NCBI GenBank assembly: GCA_963802375.1
Contig: CAWDIJ010000010.1
Span: 868,001-932,000 of the forward strand
Direction: 5' to 3'
From: JACDAN01 sp963802375
GTDB lineage: Bacteria > Actinomycetota > Thermoleophilia > Gaiellales > Gaiellaceae
Length of the DNA stretch: 64,000 nucleotides
The notes under the pieces: model-generated
What the model was told of the DNA's origin: nothing
Seen by the model: the letters and a program-made list of their open reading frames with translations, nothing else
Databases searched by the model: none
In this document: positions 1 to 8,080 of the stretch, piece by piece
Layout: each line of letters opens with the position of its first letter
Numbering within the stretch: position 1 is the stretch's first letter
Position numbers and translations under genes: made by a program

Positions 1-1
1 C

Positions 2-763
2 GGCGCGATCTTCGATCTCGTCGCGATCCGCAAGGGCACCGGCAACATGGGCGGCGGGAAGGACTTCTTCGCCAACTACGCGACGCATGGGATCGCGCTT
101 CAGATCCCGATCTCGCAGCTCGACGACTCCGACCACACCGTGGGCGTCTGGGCAACGACCGAGCGGCCTCGCATGAAGATCCGCGAGTACCGCCGCAACG
201 GCGTCCGCCGGTTCCACGAGGAGCGGCAGTGGGTGCAGGTCTCGCGACTCGGCAACCCGCTGATCAACGAGGTGATCATCCCGACCAAGCTCAAGGACAA
301 GTGGAACCGCCTGAGCCCGGACACGGATGCGCAGTTCCAGCAGTACTACCGAACGCCGATTCTCGCGGCAGTCATCAACCAGCTGTACGGCCTCGGCGTC
401 CCGGAGACGAACCGTGACGACCTCGTCGCCGTGCTGCTGACCGGCGTGCCCGGCCTGAACAACACCGGGCCGAAGCTCGCCGACATGCTGCGGATCAACC
501 TCTCCATCCCGCCGACGGCGAGCCCGAACCGGCTCGGCGTCTTCGGCGGCGACCTGGCCGGTTTCCCGAACGGGCGGCGGCTGACAGACGACGTGGTCGA
601 CATCGCCGAGCGCGCGGTGGCCGGAAAGCTGAAGGGCCATCCCGCCGGAGACCTTCTCGGCGACGGCGTCGACGGGAACGACGTCCCCAACCTGGGCTTC
701 TTCCCATACGAGAACGACCCCCCGAGCGGGTTCGACAACGCAAAGGGCCAGCAGAAGCCGTGA
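2..763 (+). CDS. DUF4331 domain protein, C-terminal part (5' end outside window)
   Basis: The frame is open from the first bases and closes at 763, so only the last ~253 residues are present. Visible sequence has the features of DUF4331 proteins: GGGKDFFANYATHGIALQIP, then VGVWATTERP, WVQVSRLGNPLINEV and, near the end, GGDLAGFPNGRRLTDDVVDI. In other actinobacteria these are secreted proteins of unknown function, often encoded with a TPR protein and an ECF sigma/anti-sigma pair, which is exactly the order here. The stop overlaps the next start by four bases (GTGA), so the two are almost certainly co-translated. Family assignment is confident from the motifs; biochemical function is unknown. 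Confidence 0.88.
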   Translation, partial: GAIFDLVAIRKGTGNMGGGKDFFANYATHGIALQIPISQLDDSDHTVGVWATTERPRMKIREYRRNGVRRFHEERQWVQVSRLGNPLINEVIIPTKLKDKWNRLSPDTDAQFQQYYRTPILAAVINQLYGLGVPETNRDDLVAVLLTGVPGLNNTGPKLADMLRINLSIPPTASPNRLGVFGGDLAGFPNGRRLTDDVVDIAERAVAGKLKGHPAGDLLGDGVDGNDVPNLGFFPYENDPPSGFDNAKGQQKP

Positions 764-1959
764 AGCGGCGGACGCTGACCGGGGCAGCGGTGGCGGCGAT
801 AGCCGCCACCGCCCTCCTCGTCGGAGGCGCTCTGCGCATGAACGGCGAGGAGACCTCGAGGACCCCGACAAACCAGCTCGTCCGAGCCGGCCTCGAGGAG
901 CAGAGAGTGGCCCGCCGCACCGGCGAGCCGACCCATTACACGCGTTCCGAGCGGGCGCTGCGACAGGCGGTCGCTCAGGATCCGAACGACGTCAGGGCGC
1001 TGATCGGCCTGGCGTCGCTCGCGAACACCCGCCACCATTTCCGCGAAGGACTAGCCCTTGCGAGACGCGTCCGGTACCTGGCACCGGACATGGCCCTTGT
1101 GTATGGAGTCATGGGCGATGCCTTGATCGAGCTCGGGCGTTTCGAGGCGGGCTACCGCGCCTACGAGCGGATGGCGGAGCTCAAGCCGAGCATCGCGGCG
1201 TACGCGCGCGTCGCGCAGGTTCAATCGGGCCTCGGCGAGGACGACTCGGCTAGGCGCACGATCCGCCTCGCGCTCGACGCGGCGGTGGACGCCGAGACCC
1301 GGGCGTGGGCATACGTCGAGCTCGGACGGCTCGACCGCGGCGACCTCCGGTTCGCGGCCGCGGCCGGCCACTTCCGCAGCGCGCTCGCCGTCTCGCCCGG
1401 CAATCCTCTCGCGCTCGAGGCATGGGGCGAGACCGAGGCGGCGCGCGGAAACCTCGAGCGGGCGATCGGGCTTCAGCGACAGGCGGTCGCCAGGAGGTTC
1501 TCGCCGGAGTTCGCGGCCTCGCTCGGCGACCTCTACACCGTCGCCGGGCGGCCGAGGGCGGCCGCGAAGGCGTACGACCTCGTGCGGCGGCAGGAACAGC
1601 GCCTGGCCGAGAACGGCGTCGACACCGACCTCGACCGGGCAATGTTCCAGCTCGAGCACGGAATCGACCTGGCGGGTTCGCTCGCTCTCGCCCGACGCGG
1701 GTACGCGCAGAGGCCGGGGACGGAGGCGAGCGAGGTCCTCTCCTGGGCGCTCGTCCGAAACGGACGGTGCAAGGAGGCAGTCCGCTACTCGGACGAGGCT
1801 CTCCGCTTCCCGGACGGGCACCGCTACTTCCACCGCGGGATGATCGAGAGCTGTCTCGGCCGGAAGGCCGCGGCGCGACGGCTGTTCCGGCAGGCGCTCG
1901 ACACCGACCCGAACTTCTCACCGATCTGGGCGAGGTTTGCCCGGTTGCAGCTGGACTGA
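760..1959 (+). CDS. Secreted or membrane-anchored TPR repeat protein
   Basis: 399 residues beginning with GTG inside the GTGA overlap with the DUF4331 stop. A short basic N-terminus (MKRRT) precedes a hydrophobic Ala-rich stretch of about 18 residues, a signal peptide or anchor. The remainder is a series of ~34-residue helical repeats of tetratricopeptide type: typical spacing of Leu/Ala/Gly/Tyr is seen in DPNDVRALIGLASLANTR, GDALIELGRFEAGYRAYERM, AWAYVELGRLDRGDLRFAAA and GMIESCLGRKAAARRLFRQA. Such proteins are scaffolds for protein-protein contacts; here it would act outside the membrane next to the DUF4331 product. The gene sits between DUF4331 and the anti-sigma gene, so it may belong to the sigma regulon. 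Partner unknown. Confidence 0.85.
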   Translation: MKRRTLTGAAVAAIAATALLVGGALRMNGEETSRTPTNQLVRAGLEEQRVARRTGEPTHYTRSERALRQAVAQDPNDVRALIGLASLANTRHHFREGLALARRVRYLAPDMALVYGVMGDALIELGRFEAGYRAYERMAELKPSIAAYARVAQVQSGLGEDDSARRTIRLALDAAVDAETRAWAYVELGRLDRGDLRFAAAAGHFRSALAVSPGNPLALEAWGETEAARGNLERAIGLQRQAVARRFSPEFAASLGDLYTVAGRPRAAAKAYDLVRRQEQRLAENGVDTDLDRAMFQLEHGIDLAGSLALARRGYAQRPGTEASEVLSWALVRNGRCKEAVRYSDEALRFPDGHRYFHRGMIESCLGRKAAARRLFRQALDTDPNFSPIWARFARLQLD

Positions 1960-1991
1960 CCGAACCACCGGACTGGGTCGTGCGAATAAGA

Positions 1992-2630
1992 ATGATGCGC
2001 ATGGCCCAGTCCGAGATCCACGACCAAGCCGCTGCGTACGCCCTCGACGCCCTCGATCCGGAGGACCGGTGGACGTACGAGCGGCACCTCGATACCTGCG
2101 ACCGATGCCGCGACGAGGTCGCCACCTTGCGTGACATCGCCGGCGAGCTCGCCTACGCCGCCGAGGGCCCGGAGCCCTCGCCGGAGCTCCGCGAGCGGAT
2201 CCTCGAGGACGCCAAGGCGGAGCCGCGTACGGCGACCGTGGTACCGATGCGGCGGCGCTGGCTCTTTCCGGCGACGGCAGCGGCTGCGGTCGCCGCCGCC
2301 TGCGCCGCCGTCGGGCTCGGCCTCTGGGCGAACTCGCTCCGCGACACGCAGCCGCGGGTCGTCGCGATGGACGGCGGCGGAAGCCTCGTCGTCAAGGGCG
2401 ACCAGGCGACGCTGGTCGCCTGCCTCGACGATCCGCCGGCCGGAAAGACGTACGAGGCCTGGGTGATCGAAGACGACCGGCCGCGCCCCGCCGGCCTCTT
2501 CGCGGGAGGCTGCCAGCACGTTCCGCTCGAGGAGTCGGTCGAGCCGGGAGACACGGTGGCCGTCACGCTCGAGGACGCAGAGGGCTCCGACCAGCCGACG
2601 AGCGACATCCTGCTGAGCGCCGATGTCTGA
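1992..2630 (+). CDS. rskA: RskA-type anti-sigma factor with N-terminal zinc finger
   Basis: About 212 residues. The N-terminus carries a ZAS zinc-binding motif (HLDTCDRCRDEV, H-x3-C-x2-C) in a helical domain that binds ECF sigma factors. One Ala-rich transmembrane segment (about residues 95-115, after MRRRWLFP) is followed by an extracytoplasmic RskA domain with the family signature TYEAWVIEDDRPRPAGLF. Several starts are in frame (GTG 1980, ATG 1992, 1995, 2001) and none has a strong ribosome site; 1992 is a compromise. The usual order is sigma first, anti-sigma second; here the anti-sigma gene precedes its sigma gene. Regulated proteolysis of the membrane protein would release the sigma factor; that is known for the family, not shown here. 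Confidence 0.88.
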   Translation: MMRMAQSEIHDQAAAYALDALDPEDRWTYERHLDTCDRCRDEVATLRDIAGELAYAAEGPEPSPELRERILEDAKAEPRTATVVPMRRRWLFPATAAAAVAAACAAVGLGLWANSLRDTQPRVVAMDGGGSLVVKGDQATLVACLDDPPAGKTYEAWVIEDDRPRPAGLFAGGCQHVPLEESVEPGDTVAVTLEDAEGSDQPTSDILLSADV

Positions 2631-3220
2631 GTACGCGGTCACGCTCTCCCCCGCCGTCGGCCGGCAGGAGCACGACGCGGCTCGAGAGCCTGTCCGACGA
2701 GCAGGTGCTCGAGGCGGTGGGCCGCGGGGACGACGACGCACTCGGGGTGCTGTACGACCGCTTCGGACGGCTCGCCTTCCGCCTCGCCTTCCGGATCCTC
2801 CGAGATCGTGCGCTCGCCGAGGACGCCGTGCAGGAAGCCTTCCTCGCCGTCTGGCGCTCCGCCGACGCGTACAAGCGAGAGCGCGCGAAACCCTCGACCT
2901 GGATCCTCACCGTCGTCCACCGACGGGCCGTCGACCTCGTGCGCCGCGAGCAGAAGCGACGGGGCGAGCCGCTGGAGTCCGCCCCCGAGCCTTCGGTCGG
3001 CCCGGCCGACGAGGACGCGGTGCTGAGGGACCGGCGCGCCGCCGTACAGGCCGCGCTGACCGAGCTCCCCGACGATCAGCGGCAGGCGCTCGAGCTGGCC
3101 TACTACGGCGGGCTGACGCAGTCGGAGCTCGCGGAGCGGCTCGGCGTTCCGCTCGGGACGGTCAAGAGCCGGATGTTCGCCGGCCTCGGCCGGCTGCGCG
3201 AGCTGCTCGCAGAACCGTAG
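2627..3220 (+). CDS. sigK: ECF RNA polymerase sigma factor, SigK-like
   Basis: Region 2 is clear (ALGVLYDRFGRLAFRL, then DAVQEAFLAVWRSAD) and region 4 has the helix-turn-helix LTQSELAERLGVPLGTVKSR. It would direct transcription of the regulon sensed by the adjacent RskA protein. The start is a problem. The first standard start codon is GTG at 2705, but in-frame residues upstream (RLESLSDEQVLEAV) look like a genuine SigK N-terminus. No ATG, GTG or TTG lies in frame before 2705 for more than 40 codons. A CTG at 2627 overlaps the anti-sigma TGA stop as CTGA, like other coupled starts in this window, and is used here. If CTG is not used, the protein starts at 2705 and has 171 residues. Confidence 0.85.
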   Translation: MSTRSRSPPPSAGRSTTRLESLSDEQVLEAVGRGDDDALGVLYDRFGRLAFRLAFRILRDRALAEDAVQEAFLAVWRSADAYKRERAKPSTWILTVVHRRAVDLVRREQKRRGEPLESAPEPSVGPADEDAVLRDRRAAVQAALTELPDDQRQALELAYYGGLTQSELAERLGVPLGTVKSRMFAGLGRLRELLAEP

Positions 3221-3225
3221 GAAAG

Positions 3226-3260
3226 GGCCGTGCCCCGGGGTCAGACCCCAGGACACGGCC
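3226..3260. terminator. Bidirectional hairpin terminator
   Basis: An interrupted inverted repeat: GGCCGTG and GGGGTC pair with GACCCC-like and CACGGCC arms around a short AGA loop. It lies between the ends of the convergent sigma factor and hsp20 genes, which suggests it ends both transcripts. No U-tract is present. Confidence 0.7.
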
Positions 3261-3271
3261 GGAAGGGCGGG

Positions 3272-3757
3272 TTACGCGCGCTTCGAGGAGCCCTCGATGG
3301 TCGCCTTGTCGCCAGAGCCGATCTGGATCCGGCGTGGCTTCGGCGCCTCGGGCTTCGGGACGTGGATCTCGAGCACCCCGTCGCGGTAGTCCGCGCGGAT
3401 GGCGTCCTCGTCGACGCTCGGCGGCAGGCCCACGGTGCGCGAGAAGCTGCCGAAGCGCCGCTCGTAGCGATAGAAGCGGTCACCCTCGGTCTGCTCTACG
3501 CGCTCGCGCCGACCGCTGACTGTCAGTGCGCCCTCGTCGTACTCGACGGAGATCTCCTCTTCGGAGATCCCGGGAAGGTCGAAGGCGTAGACGAGCTCGT
3601 CGTCGGTCTCCCACACGTCCACGGCGGGCATCCAGGAGCGCTCTCCGTTCTCGCCGTTGACCTGTCCCTGTCCGAGGAACGAGCTCATGAGGCGGCCCAT
3701 GTCGTTCTGCAGGGTCGCCAGCTCGCGGAAGGGCTCCCAACGAACCATCGTTGCCAT
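3272..3757 (-). CDS. hsp20: Small heat shock protein, Hsp20/alpha-crystallin family
   Basis: 161 residues, usual size for bacterial Hsp20. The N-terminus MATMVRWEPFRELATLQNDM is the classic start of this family. The alpha-crystallin domain follows (PAVDVWETDDELVYAFDLPG to DGVLEIHVPKPE), with the GVLEI motif, and a C-terminal IQI anchor (RRIQIGSG). The chaperone binds unfolding proteins without ATP. The start is fixed by AGGAGGT seven bases upstream; the open frame extends upstream into argF but that part is not coding. It is one of the few genes here with a near-perfect housekeeping promoter. In mycobacteria an Hsp20 (HspX) belongs to the dormancy regulon; whether this one does is not known. 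Confidence 0.95.
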   Translation of the reverse strand: MATMVRWEPFRELATLQNDMGRLMSSFLGQGQVNGENGERSWMPAVDVWETDDELVYAFDLPGISEEEISVEYDEGALTVSGRRERVEQTEGDRFYRYERRFGSFSRTVGLPPSVDEDAIRADYRDGVLEIHVPKPEAPKPRRIQIGSGDKATIEGSSKRA

Positions 3758-3793
3758 GCCGATTACCTCCTGATGCGAGTTGCCTTTCGTGCC

Positions 3794-3822
3794 AGTATAA
3801 AACCTTAGCCCTCTACTGTCAA
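3794..3822 (-). promoter_or_regulatory. Consensus sigma-70 promoter of hsp20
   Basis: On the minus strand a perfect TTGACA (-35, 3817-3822) and TATACT (-10, 3794-3799) are separated by exactly 17 bases. The -10 lies about 37 bases upstream of the hsp20 start codon. No complete HAIR-type inverted repeat is seen. Confidence 0.85.
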
Positions 3823-3838
3823 GTCTCCGGAACATACG

Positions 3839-4771
3839 ATGCGCGCCGTGCTGAACCTCCCGGACTCCCTCAAGGGCCGCCATTTCACGCGCGTTGCGGA
3901 CTTCTCGCGCGAGGAGCTCGAGCTGGTTCTGGACACCGCCGCATGCATCAGGCAGGCGTCGCGCGAGGAGCAACACATCCTCCCCGGCCGAGCGCTCGGG
4001 ATGATCTTCCAGAAGCCCTCGACGCGCACGAGGGTCTCGTTCGAGGTCGGCATCGCCCAGCTCGGCGGCCACGCGCTCTACCTTCGATCCGACGATCTCC
4101 AGCTCGGCCGCGGCGAGACGATCAAGGACACGGCGACCGTTCTCTCCCGCTACCTGGACGCAATCATGATCCGGACGTTTGCGCAGTCCGACGTCGAGGA
4201 GTTGGCCGCAAACGCCTCCATCCCGGTGATCAACGGCCTCACCGACTCGTCGCACCCGTGCCAGGCCCTCGCCGACGTCCTGACCATCCGCGACCGCCTC
4301 GGCCGAGTCGAGGGCATGCGTGTGGCCTACCTCGGGGACGGGAACAACGTCTGTTCGTCGCTGATGGTCGCTGTCACCCGCCTGGGAGGAAGCTTCGTCG
4401 CCGCCACGCCGGAGGGCTACGAGCCCGACGAGCAGGCGCTTGCGATCGCCCGCGAGGCCGGACCAGTAGACGTCACGCGCGACCCGGCCGAAGCCGTCCG
4501 CGGCGCAGACGTCCTCTACACGGACGTCTGGACGAGTATGGGCCAGGACGCCGAGCGCGAGCAGCGCCTCCGCGACCTCGACGGCTACGGCATCACCAAC
4601 GAGCTCGTGGAGCAGGCGGGCGACGAAGCGATCGTCCTCCACTGCCTCCCCGCCCACTACGGCGAGGAGATCACGGAGGACGTGCTGTACGGGCAGCAGT
4701 CAGCCGTCTGGGACCAGGCCGAAAACCGCCTGCACGCACAGAAGGCGCTGTTGGCGCTCGTCGTCCGGTAG
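3839..4771 (+). CDS. argF: Ornithine carbamoyltransferase
   Basis: 310 residues, the normal length. It joins carbamoyl phosphate and ornithine to give citrulline in arginine synthesis. The carbamoyl phosphate loop KPSTRTR is at about residues 58-64, the HPCQALAD motif near 140 and the ornithine/catalytic loop HCLPAHYGEEI near 270 (the usual residue after HCLPAH is Arg; here Tyr). These distinguish it from aspartate carbamoyltransferase. The gene starts with ATG just 16 bp beyond the divergent hsp20 promoter and has no arg genes next to it in this window, so it is a stand-alone biosynthetic gene. Followed at 13 bp by the rhomboid gene. Confidence 0.95.
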   Translation: MRAVLNLPDSLKGRHFTRVADFSREELELVLDTAACIRQASREEQHILPGRALGMIFQKPSTRTRVSFEVGIAQLGGHALYLRSDDLQLGRGETIKDTATVLSRYLDAIMIRTFAQSDVEELAANASIPVINGLTDSSHPCQALADVLTIRDRLGRVEGMRVAYLGDGNNVCSSLMVAVTRLGGSFVAATPEGYEPDEQALAIAREAGPVDVTRDPAEAVRGADVLYTDVWTSMGQDAEREQRLRDLDGYGITNELVEQAGDEAIVLHCLPAHYGEEITEDVLYGQQSAVWDQAENRLHAQKALLALVVR

Positions 4772-4784
4772 CGCCGGCAGCTCC

Positions 4785-5474
4785 ATGTTCCCGATCAAGG
4801 ACAACGTCCCGACCCGGTCGTTCCCGGTGATGACCGTGATCCTGATCGCGACGAACATCGCGGTCTGGGTCTTCTACGAGCTCCCGAACCTGAACCGCGC
4901 CGTCGACGAACTCGCCTACCACCCCTGCGAGGTGGAGCGCTCCTGCCCGGTCGTCGGCGAGGACTGGCCGATCACCGCCGTGACCTCGATGTTCATGCAC
5001 GGCGACTGGCTGCACCTGATCGGGAACCTGCTCTTCCTCTGGATCTTCGGCAACAACGTCGAGGACGCGCTCGGCCATGTGCGCTACCTCGTCTTCTACT
5101 TCCTCGGCGGCTTCGCGGCGACCGCGGTGCAGACGTTCGTCACGCTCTCCGTCGGCACGCCGGTTGAGGCTCAGATCCCGAACCTCGGTGCGAGCGGCGC
5201 GGTCTCGGCGGTGCTCGGCGCCTATCTGCTGCTCCTGCCGAACGCCAAGGTCGTCACCGTCATCTGGGCGATCATCATCTTCATCCGGGAGTTCCCGGCC
5301 TGGCTCTTCCTCGGCTTCTGGTTCATCTTCCAGCTGGTCCTGGGAGGCATGGCGCTCTTTGTCCCGGAGGAGGGCGGCGGGGTCGCGTTCTTTGCGCACA
5401 TCGGCGGTTTCGTCTTCGGTGCGCTAGCAGTCCGGTTCTTCGTCAAGCGCCGGCCGCTACAACCTGCGTACTGA
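4785..5474 (+). CDS. Rhomboid family intramembrane serine protease
   Basis: 229 residues with six predicted membrane segments, starting at PVMTVILIATNIAVWVFYEL. Family signatures are HGDWLHLIGNLLFLWIFG in the second helix, the catalytic serine in GASGAVSAVLGAYLLL, and the catalytic histidine in AHIGGFVFG in the last helix. The enzyme cleaves transmembrane substrates inside the bilayer. The long loop between helices 1 and 2 (CEVERSCPVVGEDWPITAV) is typical of the bacterial subfamily. It overlaps the next gene by one base, so the two are a translational unit. Confidence 0.93.
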   Translation: MFPIKDNVPTRSFPVMTVILIATNIAVWVFYELPNLNRAVDELAYHPCEVERSCPVVGEDWPITAVTSMFMHGDWLHLIGNLLFLWIFGNNVEDALGHVRYLVFYFLGGFAATAVQTFVTLSVGTPVEAQIPNLGASGAVSAVLGAYLLLLPNAKVVTVIWAIIIFIREFPAWLFLGFWFIFQLVLGGMALFVPEEGGGVAFFAHIGGFVFGALAVRFFVKRRPLQPAY

Positions 5475-5803
5475 TGGACGAGGTGGAGTTCACCGCGCAC
5501 GTCCGGGCCGCACTGGACGACGTCCCGCCCGAGCTCGCTCGAGCGCTTCGCAACATCGCGATCGTCGTCGAGGACGAGAGCCCGGAGGAGCCGGACATCT
5601 TCGGCTGGTACGACGGCCTGGGGCCGACGAGCGACCGCGCAGGCGCGCTGCCCGACCGGATCGTCATCTACCGGCTCCCGCTCATCGAGTCGTTCTCCGA
5701 CCCGCAGGAGCTCCGCCGCGAGATCCGAATCACCGTCCTCCACGAGCTCGGCCACTACTTCGGGCTCGACGAAAAGCGGATCGAAGAGCTCGGCTACGGC
5801 TGA
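5474..5803 (+). CDS. Zincin-like metallopeptidase family protein
   Basis: 109 residues. The C-terminal half has the zinc-binding HExxH-type helix: VLHELGHYFGLDE, giving H-E-L-G-H plus a downstream Asp/Glu. The pattern and length match a family of small minimal zincins (once DUF1025) often annotated only as metallopeptidase family protein. The N-terminal half (AALDDVPPELARALRNIAI) is also characteristic. Its ATG overlaps the A of the rhomboid TGA stop. Substrate unknown. Confidence 0.88.
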   Translation: MDEVEFTAHVRAALDDVPPELARALRNIAIVVEDESPEEPDIFGWYDGLGPTSDRAGALPDRIVIYRLPLIESFSDPQELRREIRITVLHELGHYFGLDEKRIEELGYG

Positions 5804-5859
5804 ACCTCAGCTCAACATACCGAGGGAATGGCGGGGCTCGAGGTCGCGTTTTTAGAGCT

Positions 5860-6102
5860 GTGAAGACGATTCAGGAAATCCGCAGCGAGATCGAGCGCGC
5901 CAGCGAGGACCGCGCCGTTCTCCTTCAGCGCCTGTCCGCCGGACGGGACGTCGTCCTCGCCGCGGAGCTCAAGGAGCTGGACGAGCGCATCGCCCGGCTC
6001 TGGGACGAGCACCGCGAGGCCCGCGTGCGCCTTCGCTTCGGCGACCGCAACGAGATCATTCGTCGCGCCCGCCTCGAAGACCGCATCGACAGGGCCGCCT
6101 AG
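5860..6102 (+). CDS. Small charged coiled-coil protein, unknown function
   Basis: 80 residues starting with GTG. Composition is Arg/Glu/Leu rich with heptad-like spacing throughout, e.g. LKELDERIARLWDEHREARV, so an alpha-helical hairpin or coiled coil is likely. No cysteines, no membrane segment. It follows the metallopeptidase gene at 56 bp and ends before a strong terminator, so it is the last gene of the argF-side group. No family recognised. Confidence 0.6.
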   Translation: MKTIQEIRSEIERASEDRAVLLQRLSAGRDVVLAAELKELDERIARLWDEHREARVRLRFGDRNEIIRRARLEDRIDRAA

Positions 6103-6136
6103 ACCACACCTCAGAGACTCTCTCCCCGAGAAGCGC

Positions 6137-6159
6137 GAGGGGGCGCTAGGCGCCCCCTC
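6137..6159. terminator. Hairpin terminator
   Basis: GAGGGGGCGC and GCGCCCCCTC pair perfectly over 10 bp around a TAG loop. It lies between two convergent genes and probably serves both. Confidence 0.8.
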
Positions 6160-6183
6160 AACGCTGTTCAGATACGGCCTCGA

Positions 6184-7905
6184 CTAGTCGTCGTCGTCTC
6201 GGCTCTGCTTGCCAAAGGTGACCGCACCGAGCGCGTCGACGATGCCGTGCCCGTACCAGCCGTTAAAGACCGGCGTCCCCTCGCAAAAGCTCGTGTACGA
6301 GGCCGGCCGGTTGACGTGCGCGTAGCTGAACGTACCGTCGGGCTGGTTCGACATGCACGGCGTGTCCATCGCCGACGCCTCGAGGTAGGCCTGCGTGAAC
6401 AGCGGATGGAGCGTGATCCCGCCGCGACGCCGGTCGCCGAACTTCGTGACAATCAGCGCGGCCACGCCCGCCGCGTGCGGCGAGGCCATCGACGTGCCCT
6501 GGATCCACTGGTAGTAGGCACAGGTCGAGCCCTTGCAGTCACGCACCACGAACGGGTTGTTCGGCGTCCCGTCCGGGTTCAAGTCACCGGCCTCCTCGGC
6601 GACGTTCTTCGGATACGCGGCGAGGATCTGGTTCTGGACTCCGCCGAGCGGGTTCGCCGGCGTCCAGCCGGTGTCGCGGAACCAGCCGCCGGGAGCCGCG
6701 ACCGTCGTCTCCTCGTAGCTCCAGTTGGAGAAGTCGGACTTGGTCTTGCTCGGTCCGATCGACGAGACGCTGATCACGTTGTTGCCCTCGGTGGGCAGGT
6801 CGAGGCACGAGTTGTTCACCGTGCGGTCGTAGTCGGTGCCCAGCGGGAAGTTCGGGCTCTGTGTGTCGGTCGGCGGGATGCCGACGTCGTGGTTGCCGTT
6901 TCCGAGAGCGGCCACGAGCGTGACGCCGCGCTGGTGCGCGTAGTCGAGCGCCCGCTGGGTCGCGTCGATGATCGTCCTCTGCTCCGCCCGGCTCAGCGGC
7001 GAGTCTTGCGGCACCGGATGGAGCGGGTTACCGCAGTTGTAGAGCCACGGGTCGATGAAGTAGCTCATGTTCACCACATCGATCCCGAGGTCGCCGGCCG
7101 CCGTGAGCGCGTCCACGCTCGGCTGCAAGAAGAAGAATCCCGAGTCCTGCCCGGCCCGCAAGTTCACGAGCGTCACGTCGGGCGCGACGCCCGCCATTCC
7201 GAGGCCGTTGATCGGAGACGCGACCGTGCTCGCCACGTGCGTGCCGTGCGAGTTCTCGTCGACGTCATTCGGGTCCTTGCAGGACGGGACCTCGCACGGC
7301 CCGTCGATCGACGGGATGTCAGTCGTGAAGTTCCGGCTCAGCGACCGGTTGAAGTTCGGCGCGATGTCCGGATGGCTCCCGTCGATGCCGGTGTCGAGGA
7401 TGCCGACGAGCACGCGCTTGCTCCCTGTCTCCTTGCGGTAGGAGCCGTCAGTCGTGGCGCGGATCATCCTCATGTCCCACTGGAGGCCGGCCAGCGGCTC
7501 GGCGCGGTTCCCGCCGTGCTGGTACCGGAGGCCACCCGACTTCCCCTTTGCCGCTTTCCGAATCGAACGCAGTTGCTCCTCCGAGACTTTCGGCCGAAGC
7601 TTCGGAGTCGCACGACCGATCGCGTGGTTCCGCGCGACCCCCTGAATCGCCTTCGAGGCTCCGGCCCGGGCGCTGAATCCCGGGTCTGCCGAGATCGCCG
7701 TGGCGACACCCACCCGGTTGTTCGCCTTCAGAACTCGCCCGCCGGACTCGACCACGGCGGCTTTCATCGCAGCCGTGCCGTTCGGGCTGTAGAGGATGAC
7801 GTACTTCGTCGGCCGGCTGTCGGAACCGGCATCGATCCCGACGGCCGTCGAGCCGACCATCGCGGCAGCCGCGAGCGCGACGGCCGCGAAGAGAACTTTC
7901 TGCAT
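6184..7905 (-). CDS. Secreted subtilisin-like serine protease (S8 family) with DDDD tail
   Basis: 573 residues. A signal peptide (MQKVLFAAVALAAAAMVGST) is followed by a propeptide-like region to about residue 140 and a subtilase domain. The catalytic triad is visible: Asp171 in GILDTGIDGSHPD, His220 in SHGTHVAS, Ser472 in QGTSMASPHAAG. The domain contains paired cysteines in inserts (CEVPSCKDP, CKGSTCAYY), fitting an extracellular enzyme. The last residues are SRDDDD. The ATG is preceded by GGGGAGG at five bases. A second, larger subtilase with the same type of tail lies directly upstream on the same strand, so this may be a duplicated secreted protease locus. Substrates unknown. Confidence 0.93.
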   Translation of the reverse strand: MQKVLFAAVALAAAAMVGSTAVGIDAGSDSRPTKYVILYSPNGTAAMKAAVVESGGRVLKANNRVGVATAISADPGFSARAGASKAIQGVARNHAIGRATPKLRPKVSEEQLRSIRKAAKGKSGGLRYQHGGNRAEPLAGLQWDMRMIRATTDGSYRKETGSKRVLVGILDTGIDGSHPDIAPNFNRSLSRNFTTDIPSIDGPCEVPSCKDPNDVDENSHGTHVASTVASPINGLGMAGVAPDVTLVNLRAGQDSGFFFLQPSVDALTAAGDLGIDVVNMSYFIDPWLYNCGNPLHPVPQDSPLSRAEQRTIIDATQRALDYAHQRGVTLVAALGNGNHDVGIPPTDTQSPNFPLGTDYDRTVNNSCLDLPTEGNNVISVSSIGPSKTKSDFSNWSYEETTVAAPGGWFRDTGWTPANPLGGVQNQILAAYPKNVAEEAGDLNPDGTPNNPFVVRDCKGSTCAYYQWIQGTSMASPHAAGVAALIVTKFGDRRRGGITLHPLFTQAYLEASAMDTPCMSNQPDGTFSYAHVNRPASYTSFCEGTPVFNGWYGHGIVDALGAVTFGKQSRDDDD

Positions 7906-7990
7906 GAGGGCCTCCCCCTCTCGTGTTTCCCCTGCGAAGCACGGGGTTTGTAAGTGAGAGGTCGCCTAAAATCAAAGACGCTTCCTACAT

Positions 7991-8009
7991 AGACGATCCT
8001 TGATCGTCT
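7991..8009. promoter_or_regulatory. Perfect 8-bp-arm palindrome upstream of the smaller subtilase
   Basis: AGACGATC and GATCGTCT flank a CTT spacer, about 86 bp upstream of the subtilase start. It could be an operator for a dimeric regulator or part of the leader; a terminator of the upstream gene lies next to it. Confidence 0.4.
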
Positions 8010-8028
8010 CCAGCGACCGGCACAAGCA

Positions 8029-8056
8029 CGGAGGGGGCGCTTCCGCGCCCCCTCCG
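8029..8056 (-). terminator. Hairpin terminator of the large subtilase gene
   Basis: CGGAGGGGGCGC pairs perfectly with GCGCCCCCTCCG around a TTCC loop, 24 bp beyond the stop codon. Confidence 0.82.
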
Positions 8057-8080
8057 AGTGGTCCCTAGTCCGACGAGCGA

